The notes below the pieces were generated by a model. It saw only the letters and a program-made list of their open reading frames with translations. It did not search any database and was not told where the DNA came from. A stretch of DNA of 64,000 nucleotides from NCBI RefSeq assembly GCF_045124755.1, contig NZ_JBGVMK010000082.1. One strand, written 5' to 3'. Position numbers and translations under genes: made by a program. Each line of letters starts with the position of its first letter. The stretch's first letter is position 1. Positions 51,857 through 60,700 of the stretch are shown here, piece by piece. The DNA comes from Succinimonas sp045124755 (GTDB taxonomy: Bacteria; Pseudomonadota; Gammaproteobacteria; Enterobacterales; Succinivibrionaceae).

Positions 51857-53746
51857 TTAATGAGACGTTTCCTTATTAACCTGCGAAACCTGTTTGGACC
51901 AGGGCTTGTTAGCTCTGATATCAGCAGGGAATCTGCTCTTGGCAGCCTCGGCCTCGGATCTGCTGGCAAAGTCCCCGTATACCAAAATATAGTCATTGCG
52001 TTCCGGACGGAAAAGTATCCAGCCGGACTTAAGACGTTTTCTGAGCTTTTCGACTCCGGCCTTGTTGGAAGCTATAAGCTGCAAGGTGTAATGGTTTCCG
52101 GGCAGCGTGGAGAATTCCACATCCGGCGATTTGGGCATGGGGAGAGAAGGCTTGTCATCCTTCTTGCTGTCAGTCTTCTTAGCTGCATTGTCAGATTTTT
52201 TAGCGGTATCATCGGACTTGGCAGTCTTCCCGGAATCCTTATCCTTGCCGCCGTTCAGCACCACCGGAGCATTTCCTGAATCCTTAGACGAATCTTTAGA
52301 TGAAGTCATATCAGGAGCTTTATTGGCAGAATCGCTCTCTTTCTTCTGAGCGTTTTCAGTCTTAGGCACTGAAGGCTTCTTTCCGGAATTATCCTTGTTA
52401 TTCGTTTCCTTTTTGCCTGAAGACGCCGGCTGGTCTTTCTTGCTGTCTGAAGTGCCAGCATTTTCAGGAGGGACATTCTTTACCTCAGGCTTGTCAGCCG
52501 GAGTGTTATTTGCGGCAATCAGAGTACCATCAGCGGTATTATCATTTTGCTGGGCAAGAAGTGAATCATTATCCTTTTCAGTGCCCGATGACATACCGGA
52601 AGACAAATCTCCCTCTGCCTCGCGCTCGGCAGTGCTGATGGTATTTTCAGTAATAACCAAAGCTTTATCACCGGTGTTATCATCATCGGTAATAAGCACT
52701 ATGGATTCCGTGCCCTCATCGGAGCTTCCGGAGGCAGTCTGTCCGTTGTAATCTTCCTGAATAATTACCGGGGTGCCTTCGTCTCCTGCAGGGTTAATAA
52801 CCACCACCGGATTGAGATCAGTTCTTTGATGATTGAGCTCCGGCCCAAGCTTAGCGGAATCCTGAGAATCGGCCTTCGGAATAATGAATTCGTCAGTTTC
52901 CTTAAGAGCGACGTTAATCTTGGGATCGGTATTATCAGCGCTTCTCGTGGCATAAACACCAGCGCCAACGGCCAAAAGTACCAGAGCGGCACCTGCGATA
53001 ATGAAATCCATTTTACGGCTGGGCTTCTTGCCGGAAGCCTGGGATGCCTTTCCTTCCTGAGCATTAGCAACAGGATTGAGTCCTTTGGAAACTGCCTCCA
53101 CTATCTTTCTGATTTCGCCGGGATTAGTACCGCAACAATAGATATCATAGAATCCCTTGAGTTCCTTGTCCGACAAGGCAGGCATGCCGTAAAAACGTCT
53201 GTAATAGGTTATCAGTGTCAGAGATTCCGGCAATGTCAGCGGCTGTATTTCCATTTCCACTGGCTGAAGGCCTTCCTTCTTGACCTTACGGGCTTCGGAA
53301 TCTGACCAGGCCTGCGAGGAGGTAAGAATTACCGAAAACACTCCCTGGACTGCATAGGTGCGGTAAACCTGAACAATATCATCAAAAAATTCCTGAGGCG
53401 CCTTATCAATGTCATCAATAACGATAAGAACTCTTTTAGGCCCGAAACCCATTCGCTGAACCGTGCCCAGAAGATGATCCCCAGCATTAAACACGATATT
53501 GCCGGAAAGCTGCTTCAGGAGAATCTCACGCAGCTTTTCCACAGAAAGCTTTTCCTGACAGGGAACAAAGGCGCAGACAAAGGAGTCCTCATCCATGGAT
53601 GAAATTAGCTGCTCGCTAAATACGGTCTTTCCGCTTTCAAAGGCTCCCGTAACAAAGACCAGCGGTGTCCCCACAGTAATCTGATATTTAACTCTCTCCA
53701 CCAGAGAATTCTGACTTGTAAGTCTGGGCAGTTGTTCTAAAGCCAT
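51857..53746 (-). CDS. damX: DamX-like cell-division protein with AAA and SPOR domains
   Basis: 629 residues, much longer than E. coli DamX (428). Residues 1-240 are an ATPase-like domain with P-loop TGAFESGKTVF (33-43) and VLIVIDDIDKAP. One membrane helix lies at about 246-268 (IIAGAALVLLAVGAGVYA). The long linker (270-545) is low-complexity, rich in Ser, Asp, Lys, Asn and Thr. The C-terminal SPOR domain (about 550-625) contains HYTLQLIASNKAGVEKL and YILVYGDFASRSEAEAA and should bind denuded septal peptidoglycan. It acts at the division site in the inner membrane. It sits downstream of aroB, as in E. coli. Confidence 0.92.
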   Translation of the reverse strand: MALEQLPRLTSQNSLVERVKYQITVGTPLVFVTGAFESGKTVFSEQLISSMDEDSFVCAFVPCQEKLSVEKLREILLKQLSGNIVFNAGDHLLGTVQRMGFGPKRVLIVIDDIDKAPQEFFDDIVQVYRTYAVQGVFSVILTSSQAWSDSEARKVKKEGLQPVEMEIQPLTLPESLTLITYYRRFYGMPALSDKELKGFYDIYCCGTNPGEIRKIVEAVSKGLNPVANAQEGKASQASGKKPSRKMDFIIAGAALVLLAVGAGVYATRSADNTDPKINVALKETDEFIIPKADSQDSAKLGPELNHQRTDLNPVVVINPAGDEGTPVIIQEDYNGQTASGSSDEGTESIVLITDDDNTGDKALVITENTISTAEREAEGDLSSGMSSGTEKDNDSLLAQQNDNTADGTLIAANNTPADKPEVKNVPPENAGTSDSKKDQPASSGKKETNNKDNSGKKPSVPKTENAQKKESDSANKAPDMTSSKDSSKDSGNAPVVLNGGKDKDSGKTAKSDDTAKKSDNAAKKTDSKKDDKPSLPMPKSPDVEFSTLPGNHYTLQLIASNKAGVEKLRKRLKSGWILFRPERNDYILVYGDFASRSEAEAAKSRFPADIRANKPWSKQVSQVNKETSH

Positions 53747-53839
53747 TTTAGTACCTGATTAAGTTATTTTTTGAACAGTTTCCGACCGTTTGCATATTAT
53801 AAAGTGAAAGCACCCCTTGTGCATAAAACTCAGCAAAAA

Positions 53840-54919
53840 TTACCCCACGGCTTCCAGCGCTTCCGCATCTGTAACATCACGGTAGAGAGAAACATGCCCA
53901 AGAGAGTCCGGAATGATGTAGTTAATGTGCCCCTGGCGATTCTTTTTATCGTGAATCATAAGCTTCAGAAAGGCTTCCCCGGGCATAGATTCCGGCCGGG
54001 AAACCGGGAGACGGTTTTTAGCAATAAGAGCCCGAATTCTCTCAAAATCCGCAGCGGAAATCTTTCCTCTCTTGAGCGCCAAACGAGCAGCCATCACCAT
54101 GCCGGCAGCCACTCCTTCACCGTGCAGCCAGACGCCATAGCCCATAAAGGTTTCAATGGCATGACCGAAGGTATGACCCAAATTCAGAATGGCTCGAAGT
54201 CCGCCCTCGGTTTCATCCTGATGCACCACCTCGGCTTTGATTTCACAGCAGCGATAAACCACGTGAGACAGAGTTTCCAGATCCTGAGCCCAGATCTTGT
54301 CTGAATTATTCTCAAGATACTGAAAAAATTCCGGATCCCAGATAATGCCATACTTGATAACCTCAGCCATGCCGGCGGCGATTTCACGTTCCGGAAGAGT
54401 TTTGAGAGTGTTCAAATCAATGATTACGGCCTTAGGCTGGTAAAAGGCGCCAATCATATTTTTTCCCAGAGGATGATTGACCGCAGTCTTGCCGCCCACT
54501 GATGAATCCACATAAGAAAGCAGAGTAGTAGGTACTTGGATAAAATCAATGCCGCGCTGATAACACGCTGCCGCAAAACCGGACATATCACCAATAACAC
54601 CGCCACCCAAAGCAAAGATCGTGGAATCCCGGCCGGCGGAATTTTCCAGAAGGAAGGTCAGAATATCGTTGAAATGCTGGAGATCCTTATACTGTTCACC
54701 ATCAGGCAAAATACAGGATAAGGCTTCAACACCAATTGACTTCAAAGCATTTTTAAGGGGTTCTCGATACCACTTTTGCACGGTTTCATTAGTAACAATG
54801 ACCACCTTGCCTCTCTTCACCAGACAATCCTGCCACAATTCAGGAGAAGCAAGAGCTCCGTCTGCAATAAAAATGGGATAGCTGCGCTCACCTAAATCAA
54901 CGATCAACTTTTTCAACAT
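53840..54919 (-). CDS. aroB: 3-dehydroquinate synthase
   Basis: 359-residue NAD- and metal-dependent enzyme of the shikimate pathway (DAHP to 3-dehydroquinate). FALGGGVIGDMSGFAAACYQRG near residue 103 binds NAD. TTLLSYVDSSVGGKTAVNHPLGKN near 137 forms the active site. LGHTFGHAIE near 245 and HGEGVAAGM near 265 carry zinc ligands. It starts 1 bp upstream of the aroK stop region (TTA at 54920), so the genes are coupled. Confidence 0.97.
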   Translation of the reverse strand: MLKKLIVDLGERSYPIFIADGALASPELWQDCLVKRGKVVIVTNETVQKWYREPLKNALKSIGVEALSCILPDGEQYKDLQHFNDILTFLLENSAGRDSTIFALGGGVIGDMSGFAAACYQRGIDFIQVPTTLLSYVDSSVGGKTAVNHPLGKNMIGAFYQPKAVIIDLNTLKTLPEREIAAGMAEVIKYGIIWDPEFFQYLENNSDKIWAQDLETLSHVVYRCCEIKAEVVHQDETEGGLRAILNLGHTFGHAIETFMGYGVWLHGEGVAAGMVMAARLALKRGKISAADFERIRALIAKNRLPVSRPESMPGEAFLKLMIHDKKNRQGHINYIIPDSLGHVSLYRDVTDAEALEAVG

Positions 54920-55465
54920 TTACTTCCTCACCGATGACGGATTACTGCAAAACCTGCGAAAATCTTCTGCGATACGCGGAGCCAGAGAACGGGGATCATT
55001 CTCGTCAGTGCTGACCACAATATCGGCAATTTCCAAATAAAGAGGCTCTCTTTCCTGAAGAAGCTTTTCCAGAACCTGCCGGGGATCAGGCTGCTTGAGA
55101 AGCGGCCTTTTGTGATCAAAACGGGTTCTTTCATACTGCTTCGATACCGAGGTCTTAAGATAGACCACGGTACCGCGCTCACGCAGATAAACTCGGTTTA
55201 TATCTGTTTTTACAGCGCCGCCGCCGGTAGCAAGAATGATGCCCTCACGACGGGAAAGATCATTGATAACATCGCTTTCGCGTTTCCGAAAACCGTTCTC
55301 CCCTTCAACATCAAAGATCCATGAGATATCAGCTCCGGTCCTGTTGATAATTTCCTGATCCGAATCCAAAAACTGGAGGTGCAGTATTTCTGAAAGAAGC
55401 CGGCCGATGGTGGTTTTCCCGGCCCCCATGGGCCCCACTAAAAAAATATTTCTGCGCTTAGACAT
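54920..55465 (-). CDS. aroK: Shikimate kinase
   Basis: 181 residues from the ATG at 55465 (MSKRRNIFLVGPMGAGKTT). This start is preferred over 55540 because that one lies inside the terminator hairpin after pilQ and would add a non-conserved extension. The P-loop is GPMGAGKTTIGR (residues 11-22), the shikimate-binding DSDQEI near 35 and GEN-GFRKRE near 60, and LATGGGAVK near 80. It phosphorylates shikimate with ATP. It forms aroK-aroB downstream of the pilMNOPQ operon, the usual gammaproteobacterial arrangement. Confidence 0.96.
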   Translation of the reverse strand: MSKRRNIFLVGPMGAGKTTIGRLLSEILHLQFLDSDQEIINRTGADISWIFDVEGENGFRKRESDVINDLSRREGIILATGGGAVKTDINRVYLRERGTVVYLKTSVSKQYERTRFDHKRPLLKQPDPRQVLEKLLQEREPLYLEIADIVVSTDENDPRSLAPRIAEDFRRFCSNPSSVRK

Positions 55466-55524
55466 AACAACTAACATCAAGTAACCATAAAACAGGGGAA
55501 TTATAACGTATTTTGAGCAGGCAT

Positions 55525-55553
55525 AAAAAAAGGCCTCCAAAATGGAGACCTTT
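55525..55553 (-). terminator. Terminator between aroK and pilQ
   Basis: On the minus strand AAAGGTCTCC pairs with GGAGGCCTTT around ATTTT, with one mismatch/wobble, followed by TTTT. It begins about 20 bases after the pilQ stop codon and lies upstream of aroK. It should reduce read-through from the pil operon into aroKB. Confidence 0.82.
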
Positions 55554-55571
55554 ACGCTGAAATGAAAACTC

Positions 55572-57680
55572 TTACCGGCCTACAGCACCTTCAATGATGT
55601 GCGGGGTAATAAATACCAGCACTTCACGACGGGTATTGGAGTTGGAAACAGTCTTAAAGAGCCAGCCAACTACCGGGATATCGCCCAGGAACGGAATCTG
55701 GTTCTTAATGCGCTTGATTTCCTGCTGGAAAATACCGCCCAGAACCAAGGTTTCGCCGTTACCAACGAGCACAGAAGTAGTAACCTTTCTCTTGTTGATA
55801 CTGATAGCGCTGCCAGTTACAGTAGTAACGGTATTGCCCAAGGTATCGTTGGTAATCTCCAGATCCAGGAAAATACTGTCATCCGGGGTAATCTGAGGAG
55901 TTACCGTAAGAGAAAGCACCGCATCAGTCCATTCAACAGTGGTAGCACCGCTGGATGCCGCAGTCAGGGAAGGAATCTGATAACCCTGCTCGATCTTAGC
56001 TTCCTTCTGGTTGGTAGTGGTAACCCGAGGAGATGCGATGGTTTCCGTGCGGTTTTCAGATTCAAGAGCTGCCAAGGTCAGGCCAAGCTCGAAATTCTTA
56101 CCCAGTCTGCCTATGCTGATAAGACCGCCGTTATCTTCTGCAGTAGAATTCTGAGTCTTTGTAGCAATCTGTCCACTCCACTTGCCATCTTCGTGTCCGG
56201 ACTGAATAATATTGTTGCTTGCAATATTCCAGTGAACGCCAAGATCCTCAGACACAGAATCGTCTACAGCAACGATACGAGCTTCAACCATAACCTGCTG
56301 AATCGGTGTATCAAGCTTTTCGATAAGACGCTTAACATTGGCAATGGAAGCCTCGGTATCCTTGATAATCAGGGTATTGGTTCTTTCATCAACGGTAGCA
56401 GTACCGCGTACGGAAAGGAGACTGTCAGAAGCTTCAGCACCGTTGCCACCACGACCGTAATCATTTCCACCCTGTTCAGCAGCAATGGAATTCGCCCCGT
56501 CATTAGTCTTAAGGAGCTTCACGATATCAGAAGCCTTGGCATAGTTAATCTGAATAAATTCAGTAACCAAAGGCTCCTTAGAGCTCTTCTTCTCCTGCTC
56601 TTCGAGCTGCTTCTGCTCATAGGAGGAAAGCTCTTCCTGCTGACCAATGAGGAGGATGTTACCATCTACTCTCTTATCAAGTCCCTTAACACGCAGAATG
56701 GTATCAAGAGCCTGATCCCAAGGAACATTATCAAAGTTAACAGTGATATTGCCGCTTACCGAGTCATTCATCACCAAATTGATTTTAACTTCCTCAGCAA
56801 GAATCTTGAGAGCATTTCTTACCGGAATGTCCTGGAAAGACAGAGACAGATTCTTACCAAGGTAGCGAGGAGCATCGGTAACCTTCACAACAGGCTTCTT
56901 CTTAGCTACCGTAATAACGATAGCTTCACCGTTCTGGACATGCTTGGCTTCAAATTCAGCAGTCTGGAGAGCAATGTCAAGAACAGCTCCGTCGGCACCT
57001 TCAGAAACATCAATGTTCTTAAGAACCGTACCGTAATCATTTACATCCATTACAGCAAGAAGGTTGGGATCAACTGCTGAACCATGGAACTTGGCAAGAA
57101 GATGAGTACCCTTAGGAATAAGCTCAAGAGCCGCATTCTTGTTATCAAGGCTTACCAGAACCAAGCCCTCGCCGGCTGCGCCCTTCTTAAAGTTAATGCC
57201 ATTAATGCGGTTAATTCCCGCAGCAACAGTCTTTTTGGACTTAAGAACGCTGGGATCGGCATAACCCTGCTTGGCAGCGGTTGCCCGGGGATCCTGACCG
57301 AGAGTTACGTAAAGTGAGTTACCCTGCTGGGAAACCTCATAAGGAACCAAGGACTCCAAATCCACAGCAACATTAAGGTCGCCGCCGCTCTGCTTTACAT
57401 TAACATTCTTGACAGACTTGGACTTAACCTTAAAGTCATTTTTAAGCAAAGCAGATTCTGCATCGCTAAGATTGAGCACCAGCTGCTCCGGGTCATACTG
57501 GAGGCGATCCTGATAGCCGCCCACGGGACCATCGAACTGAAACTCAATCCGGGTCTGAGAAGCCATACTGTTATCTACCTTAATGTTTTCAAGCTTGGTG
57601 GCTGCCTCAGCAGGCAATACAACACCGGCAAAGGATGCCAGCATCACACAAAGCCCTAATTTTTTCTTCTGAAAATTCAT
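55572..57680 (-). CDS. pilQ: Type IV pilus secretin PilQ
   Basis: 702 residues: signal peptide 1-26 (LCVMLASFAGVVLPAEA), two AMIN-like peptidoglycan-binding regions (about 30-260), STN/N0 domain (VTDAPRYLGKNLSLSFQDIPVRNALKIL near 275; NITVNFDNVPWDQALD), an N1 domain, and the secretin barrel with QQVMVEARIVAVDD and VLGGIFQQEIKRIKNQIPFLGDIP at the C-terminus. It forms the outer-membrane pore for pili or DNA uptake. A Gly/Asn-rich insert (about 395-415) lies between N1 and the barrel. It is the last gene of pilMNOPQ and is followed by a terminator. Confidence 0.96.
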   Translation of the reverse strand: MNFQKKKLGLCVMLASFAGVVLPAEAATKLENIKVDNSMASQTRIEFQFDGPVGGYQDRLQYDPEQLVLNLSDAESALLKNDFKVKSKSVKNVNVKQSGGDLNVAVDLESLVPYEVSQQGNSLYVTLGQDPRATAAKQGYADPSVLKSKKTVAAGINRINGINFKKGAAGEGLVLVSLDNKNAALELIPKGTHLLAKFHGSAVDPNLLAVMDVNDYGTVLKNIDVSEGADGAVLDIALQTAEFEAKHVQNGEAIVITVAKKKPVVKVTDAPRYLGKNLSLSFQDIPVRNALKILAEEVKINLVMNDSVSGNITVNFDNVPWDQALDTILRVKGLDKRVDGNILLIGQQEELSSYEQKQLEEQEKKSSKEPLVTEFIQINYAKASDIVKLLKTNDGANSIAAEQGGNDYGRGGNGAEASDSLLSVRGTATVDERTNTLIIKDTEASIANVKRLIEKLDTPIQQVMVEARIVAVDDSVSEDLGVHWNIASNNIIQSGHEDGKWSGQIATKTQNSTAEDNGGLISIGRLGKNFELGLTLAALESENRTETIASPRVTTTNQKEAKIEQGYQIPSLTAASSGATTVEWTDAVLSLTVTPQITPDDSIFLDLEITNDTLGNTVTTVTGSAISINKRKVTTSVLVGNGETLVLGGIFQQEIKRIKNQIPFLGDIPVVGWLFKTVSNSNTRREVLVFITPHIIEGAVGR

Positions 57681-57702
57681 AATTATGTTTCCTGCCTGCT
57701 AA

Positions 57703-58236
57703 TTATTCCGCTTCAATCAAATCAATACGGGATGATTTCTTATCCCAGCATCCGTTACCGTCAGAGATAAACTCCTCAACCTCTACAGAATCCGGCGCAA
57801 CACGGATTACCTTGCCGAAATTGAGTCCCATATGCATTCCGGGAACAACACGGACAACAATACCATCTGCAGTCTGAATCAAAGCTCTGAGCTTATTATC
57901 CATCATGATGGTACCGCGCATGAAGAGATTATCTAGAGAGTACTGCTCAAGCTCTTCCATAGGACGTTCTCTGTCCGGCTGTTCACAGCTAACAGGCTTG
58001 GCCGAAGCTGGCTGAGAAATCTCAGGCTTCGGAAGAACAAACGGCATACGATCAGTTTTGGGCTCGAACTTCATGGCAACAAAGGCTGTTACCTGAGGAA
58101 GGGGCTTAATCTCGGAAGGCGCCTGCTTACGCTTGGTATCGCAAAACTCCTTTACGGAATCCGAATATCCAGTTTCGCATGCGGTGAGCAGCAAAACGGA
58201 TGCCAACGCTGCGGACAACAAGGTTAATTTCTTCAT
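57703..58236 (-). CDS. pilP: Type IV pilus lipoprotein PilP
   Basis: 177 residues with a lipoprotein signal: LLSAALASVLLLTAC, lipid-modified Cys19. The C-terminal domain (about 90-165) contains LEQYSLDNLFMRGTIM and VVRVVPGMHMGLNFGKVIRV, the PilP homology region that contacts PilQ. It links the inner-membrane PilMNO platform to the secretin. It overlaps pilO by 1 bp. Confidence 0.94.
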   Translation of the reverse strand: MKKLTLLSAALASVLLLTACETGYSDSVKEFCDTKRKQAPSEIKPLPQVTAFVAMKFEPKTDRMPFVLPKPEISQPASAKPVSCEQPDRERPMEELEQYSLDNLFMRGTIMMDNKLRALIQTADGIVVRVVPGMHMGLNFGKVIRVAPDSVEVEEFISDGNGCWDKKSSRIDLIEAE

Positions 58237-58880
58237 TATTTATTCGCCTCCCTCCGCTGCCGGCGCTGCTGATTCTGCTTAGCCTGAGTTTCATTATAAC
58301 GGAAAGTCTTTGCTATAAGCTTCATATCCAAAAGCTCGGAATCCACAACCTTGCCACCCTTGTCCTTAAGATCAACTCTTGAAAGATCAAACTTATCGAT
58401 GGTTACAATTCGCGGAAGAGCTGCAGTGTCAGCCGCAAAGCTGCCCAGCTGTTCATAGGTGCCGGTAACATGGATGTTCATCGGGAGTTCAGTGTAAATC
58501 TCCTTTTGGACTTCCGGCTCCCACTTAATGCTGGCCAAAGTCAGACCGTTATCCTGCGCAATAAAGGAAATGTCATCAAGAAGATTGGCAACCTCATTAC
58601 TGTTAGGAAGCTGCCTTAACTGAGCATCAAGCAAGCTTTCCAATTCAACAATCTGCTCCTTGTAAGCTTCAAGATTGGCAGCCTGAGCCGCTTTGTCTTC
58701 AAACTCTTTGCGAAGCCGAGTCTCTTCTCGGATCTCGTTGTCAAGTTTGTCCTGCATTTCTTCGCCCTGAAACCACCAGGCTCCATAGCAAATTGCGCCA
58801 ACTAAGAAACAACCTGATGCCAGCCTTAAAATCAGAGGCCAAGTCTCAATCTGGTTAATATTAAAATCACTTCCGGCCAT
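58236..58880 (-). CDS. pilO: Type IV pilus alignment protein PilO
   Basis: 214 residues: short cytoplasmic N-terminus, one membrane helix (about 16-34), a coiled coil (about 38-85), and a ferredoxin-like periplasmic domain with NEVANLLDDISFIAQDNGL and the VTGTYEQLGSFAADTAALPRIV segment. It pairs with PilN in the alignment complex. The basic C-terminal tail (KQNQQRRQRREANK) is distinctive. Translational overlap with pilN (1 bp). Confidence 0.93.
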   Translation of the reverse strand: MAGSDFNINQIETWPLILRLASGCFLVGAICYGAWWFQGEEMQDKLDNEIREETRLRKEFEDKAAQAANLEAYKEQIVELESLLDAQLRQLPNSNEVANLLDDISFIAQDNGLTLASIKWEPEVQKEIYTELPMNIHVTGTYEQLGSFAADTAALPRIVTIDKFDLSRVDLKDKGGKVVDSELLDMKLIAKTFRYNETQAKQNQQRRQRREANK

Positions 58881-59485
58881 TACTTGGTACCTCCATTGTT
58901 ACCAGCATTAAGGGCATCAGTGCTGTCAACTACCTTAAAGCTCATAACAAAATTGTAAAGGCCGTCAGGAAGGGTAGGAAGCTTACGCTGCCCATTCTGC
59001 ATTTCAGCCTTAGTCTCAGTAATGTTGCTCTGACCTAACCATTTACTGTTGTCAATGTTACGAAGCATGGATGACACACGAGGGTTGGACTCAGCCATTC
59101 CCCTTACCTGGGCGGTTCTCTGATCAAAATTCATGGAATCAAGATAAACGCCAGAAGCAACCAAGGTAGGCAAATCAGAGAACAGGTGAACTGCAATGTT
59201 TCTATTCTGCTGCAGGGTTTCAATGGCCTTCATACGATCAATGAGTTCCTGACGGCGCTCTTTCAATTTAGCTATTTCGGCAATCTGCTGATCAAGCTGA
59301 GCAATTTGCTCCTTGAACTCCTTATTTCTGCCCTGCTGCGTGTTAATCTCGAAGGACAGCCAGAGATAACCCAGAACAACAATTGATACACCGACTAATA
59401 TGAACGCAACAAGAATTTTTATAAAGGCATCTTTACTTTTCTTCTTCAGCTGCTGACGCCACGGGAGGAGGTTTATATTGGACAT
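58880..59485 (-). CDS. pilN: Type IV pilus alignment protein PilN
   Basis: 201 residues. The cytoplasmic N-terminus SNINLLPWRQ contains the INLLPWR peptide that binds PilM. It is followed by one membrane helix (about 22-45), a coiled coil and a periplasmic domain with PTLVASGVYLDSMNFDQRTAQVRG. It is part of the inner-membrane PilMNO platform. The start overlaps pilM by 13 bp. Confidence 0.95.
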   Translation of the reverse strand: MSNINLLPWRQQLKKKSKDAFIKILVAFILVGVSIVVLGYLWLSFEINTQQGRNKEFKEQIAQLDQQIAEIAKLKERRQELIDRMKAIETLQQNRNIAVHLFSDLPTLVASGVYLDSMNFDQRTAQVRGMAESNPRVSSMLRNIDNSKWLGQSNITETKAEMQNGQRKLPTLPDGLYNFVMSFKVVDSTDALNAGNNGGTK

Positions 59486-60579
59486 TCTTCAAAACTCCTT
59501 AATGCTAAACCCAGCGCGGTCATATACTTGCACCCCATCTGGTTAGTATCGCTCTTGAGATTAGGGAACTTCTTAAAGATATCCGGACACTTAACATCCA
59601 TTCTCAAAAGCGAGCTCATCTGGTCAACAAAACCTTCAACCAGGCAGCCGCCGCCGGTAAGAACAACTGCAGACACATCACGGTGAGATGACGAGCTGCT
59701 GAAAAGCTGAACATTACGCTTAATATTCTGCGCCAGCTGAATCATGAACGGGTTAATGATTTCGTTCTTGGCATCGCCGGGCATCCTGTTGGTTACCTTG
59801 GCTTTTTCGGCATCCTCATAAGCCATGCCGGTAGCCTGACAGAGATTCTGAGTCAGGGTATCACCGCCAAAGCTCTGAAGACGCTGATAGATAACTTCAC
59901 CATGATACATTACACCAAAGGTAAGAGTTACCGCTCCGACATCAACAAGCGCCACAGGCTTTTCGTTATAAGCCTCTTCAAAACCAGGGATAGTGGCCTT
60001 GACGGCTCTGGCAAGGGCATGAATACCGATATCCACAACCTTAACAGTTCTGCCGACACCTTCAAACACCGCCTGACGTGATTCAACGCTTTCGGTTTTT
60101 GCACCGCTCAGAAGAACATCACTCTTAGTGGCATCCACAAGATTGGGTCCCAGAATTTCGTAATCCAGACTGATTTCATCAAGAGGGAACGGAATAAGCT
60201 GTTCAGCTTCCTGCTCCACGAAGGTACTCAGTTCTGAATCCTTGAAATTTGCGTCAGCCTGAATAATCTTTGAGATTACACTAGACCCCGAAACAGAAGT
60301 AGCCACAAATCTGGGGCCGCCAGAAACATGCTTGACTAATGTCTTCACAGCAGTTGTTACCTTCTCAATGTCATTGATCTGGTAATCAACTATCGCCCCC
60401 TTCGGAGTAGGGACTTCTGCTACGGCAGTAATCTTGAAGTCTTTGGACTTGCCTGAGATTGCAACTGCTTTGATACTTTGGCTTCCAAAATCCACCCCGA
60501 GAAGCGGATAAAGTACGCCTTTGCTTTTCATTCCAGCCATATTTGCATCCGTGCTGATTAAAGTTTTACTCGTTCCCAT
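59473..60579 (-). CDS. pilM: Type IV pilus actin-like protein PilM
   Basis: 368-residue cytoplasmic ATPase of the actin/FtsA fold, which binds the PilN tail. The phosphate-1 motif is LLGVDFGSQSIKAVAI near residue 27, the phosphate-2 motif VALVDVGAVTLTFGVM near 210, and the adenosine motif VVLTGGGCLVEGF near 308. The ATG at 60579 lacks a strong ribosome site; internal Met14 or Met17 are alternative starts nearer the conserved region. First gene of pilMNOPQ, divergent from mrcA. Confidence 0.94.
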   Translation of the reverse strand: MGTSKTLISTDANMAGMKSKGVLYPLLGVDFGSQSIKAVAISGKSKDFKITAVAEVPTPKGAIVDYQINDIEKVTTAVKTLVKHVSGGPRFVATSVSGSSVISKIIQADANFKDSELSTFVEQEAEQLIPFPLDEISLDYEILGPNLVDATKSDVLLSGAKTESVESRQAVFEGVGRTVKVVDIGIHALARAVKATIPGFEEAYNEKPVALVDVGAVTLTFGVMYHGEVIYQRLQSFGGDTLTQNLCQATGMAYEDAEKAKVTNRMPGDAKNEIINPFMIQLAQNIKRNVQLFSSSSSHRDVSAVVLTGGGCLVEGFVDQMSSLLRMDVKCPDIFKKFPNLKSDTNQMGCKYMTALGLALRSFEECPI

Positions 60580-60637
60580 ATCATAACTTTTTATGACTTC
60601 CGATATCTAAAAAAAAGAAATATTCCTTTTGCCGATT

Positions 60638-60666
60638 TTGAGCTAGGTAACAAATTAAGCTATAAT
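60638..60666 (+). promoter_or_regulatory. Sigma-70 promoter of mrcA
   Basis: TTGAGC (60638-60643) and TATAAT (60661-60666) are separated by exactly 17 bases. The predicted transcript would start near 60673, about 28 bases before the mrcA ATG. Confidence 0.75.
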
Positions 60667-60700
60667 TCCAGAAATTCTTAACTGACTCAGTGACATACAA

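Noticed and set aside
51829..51996. Upstream extension of rpe by 56 residues
   Set aside because: It lies inside damX and is unlike any Rpe; the ATG at 51828 gives the family start.
55599..57080. 493-codon plus-strand frame opposite pilQ
   Set aside because: Antisense shadow of the well-supported pilQ; composition is not protein-like and no family is recognisable.
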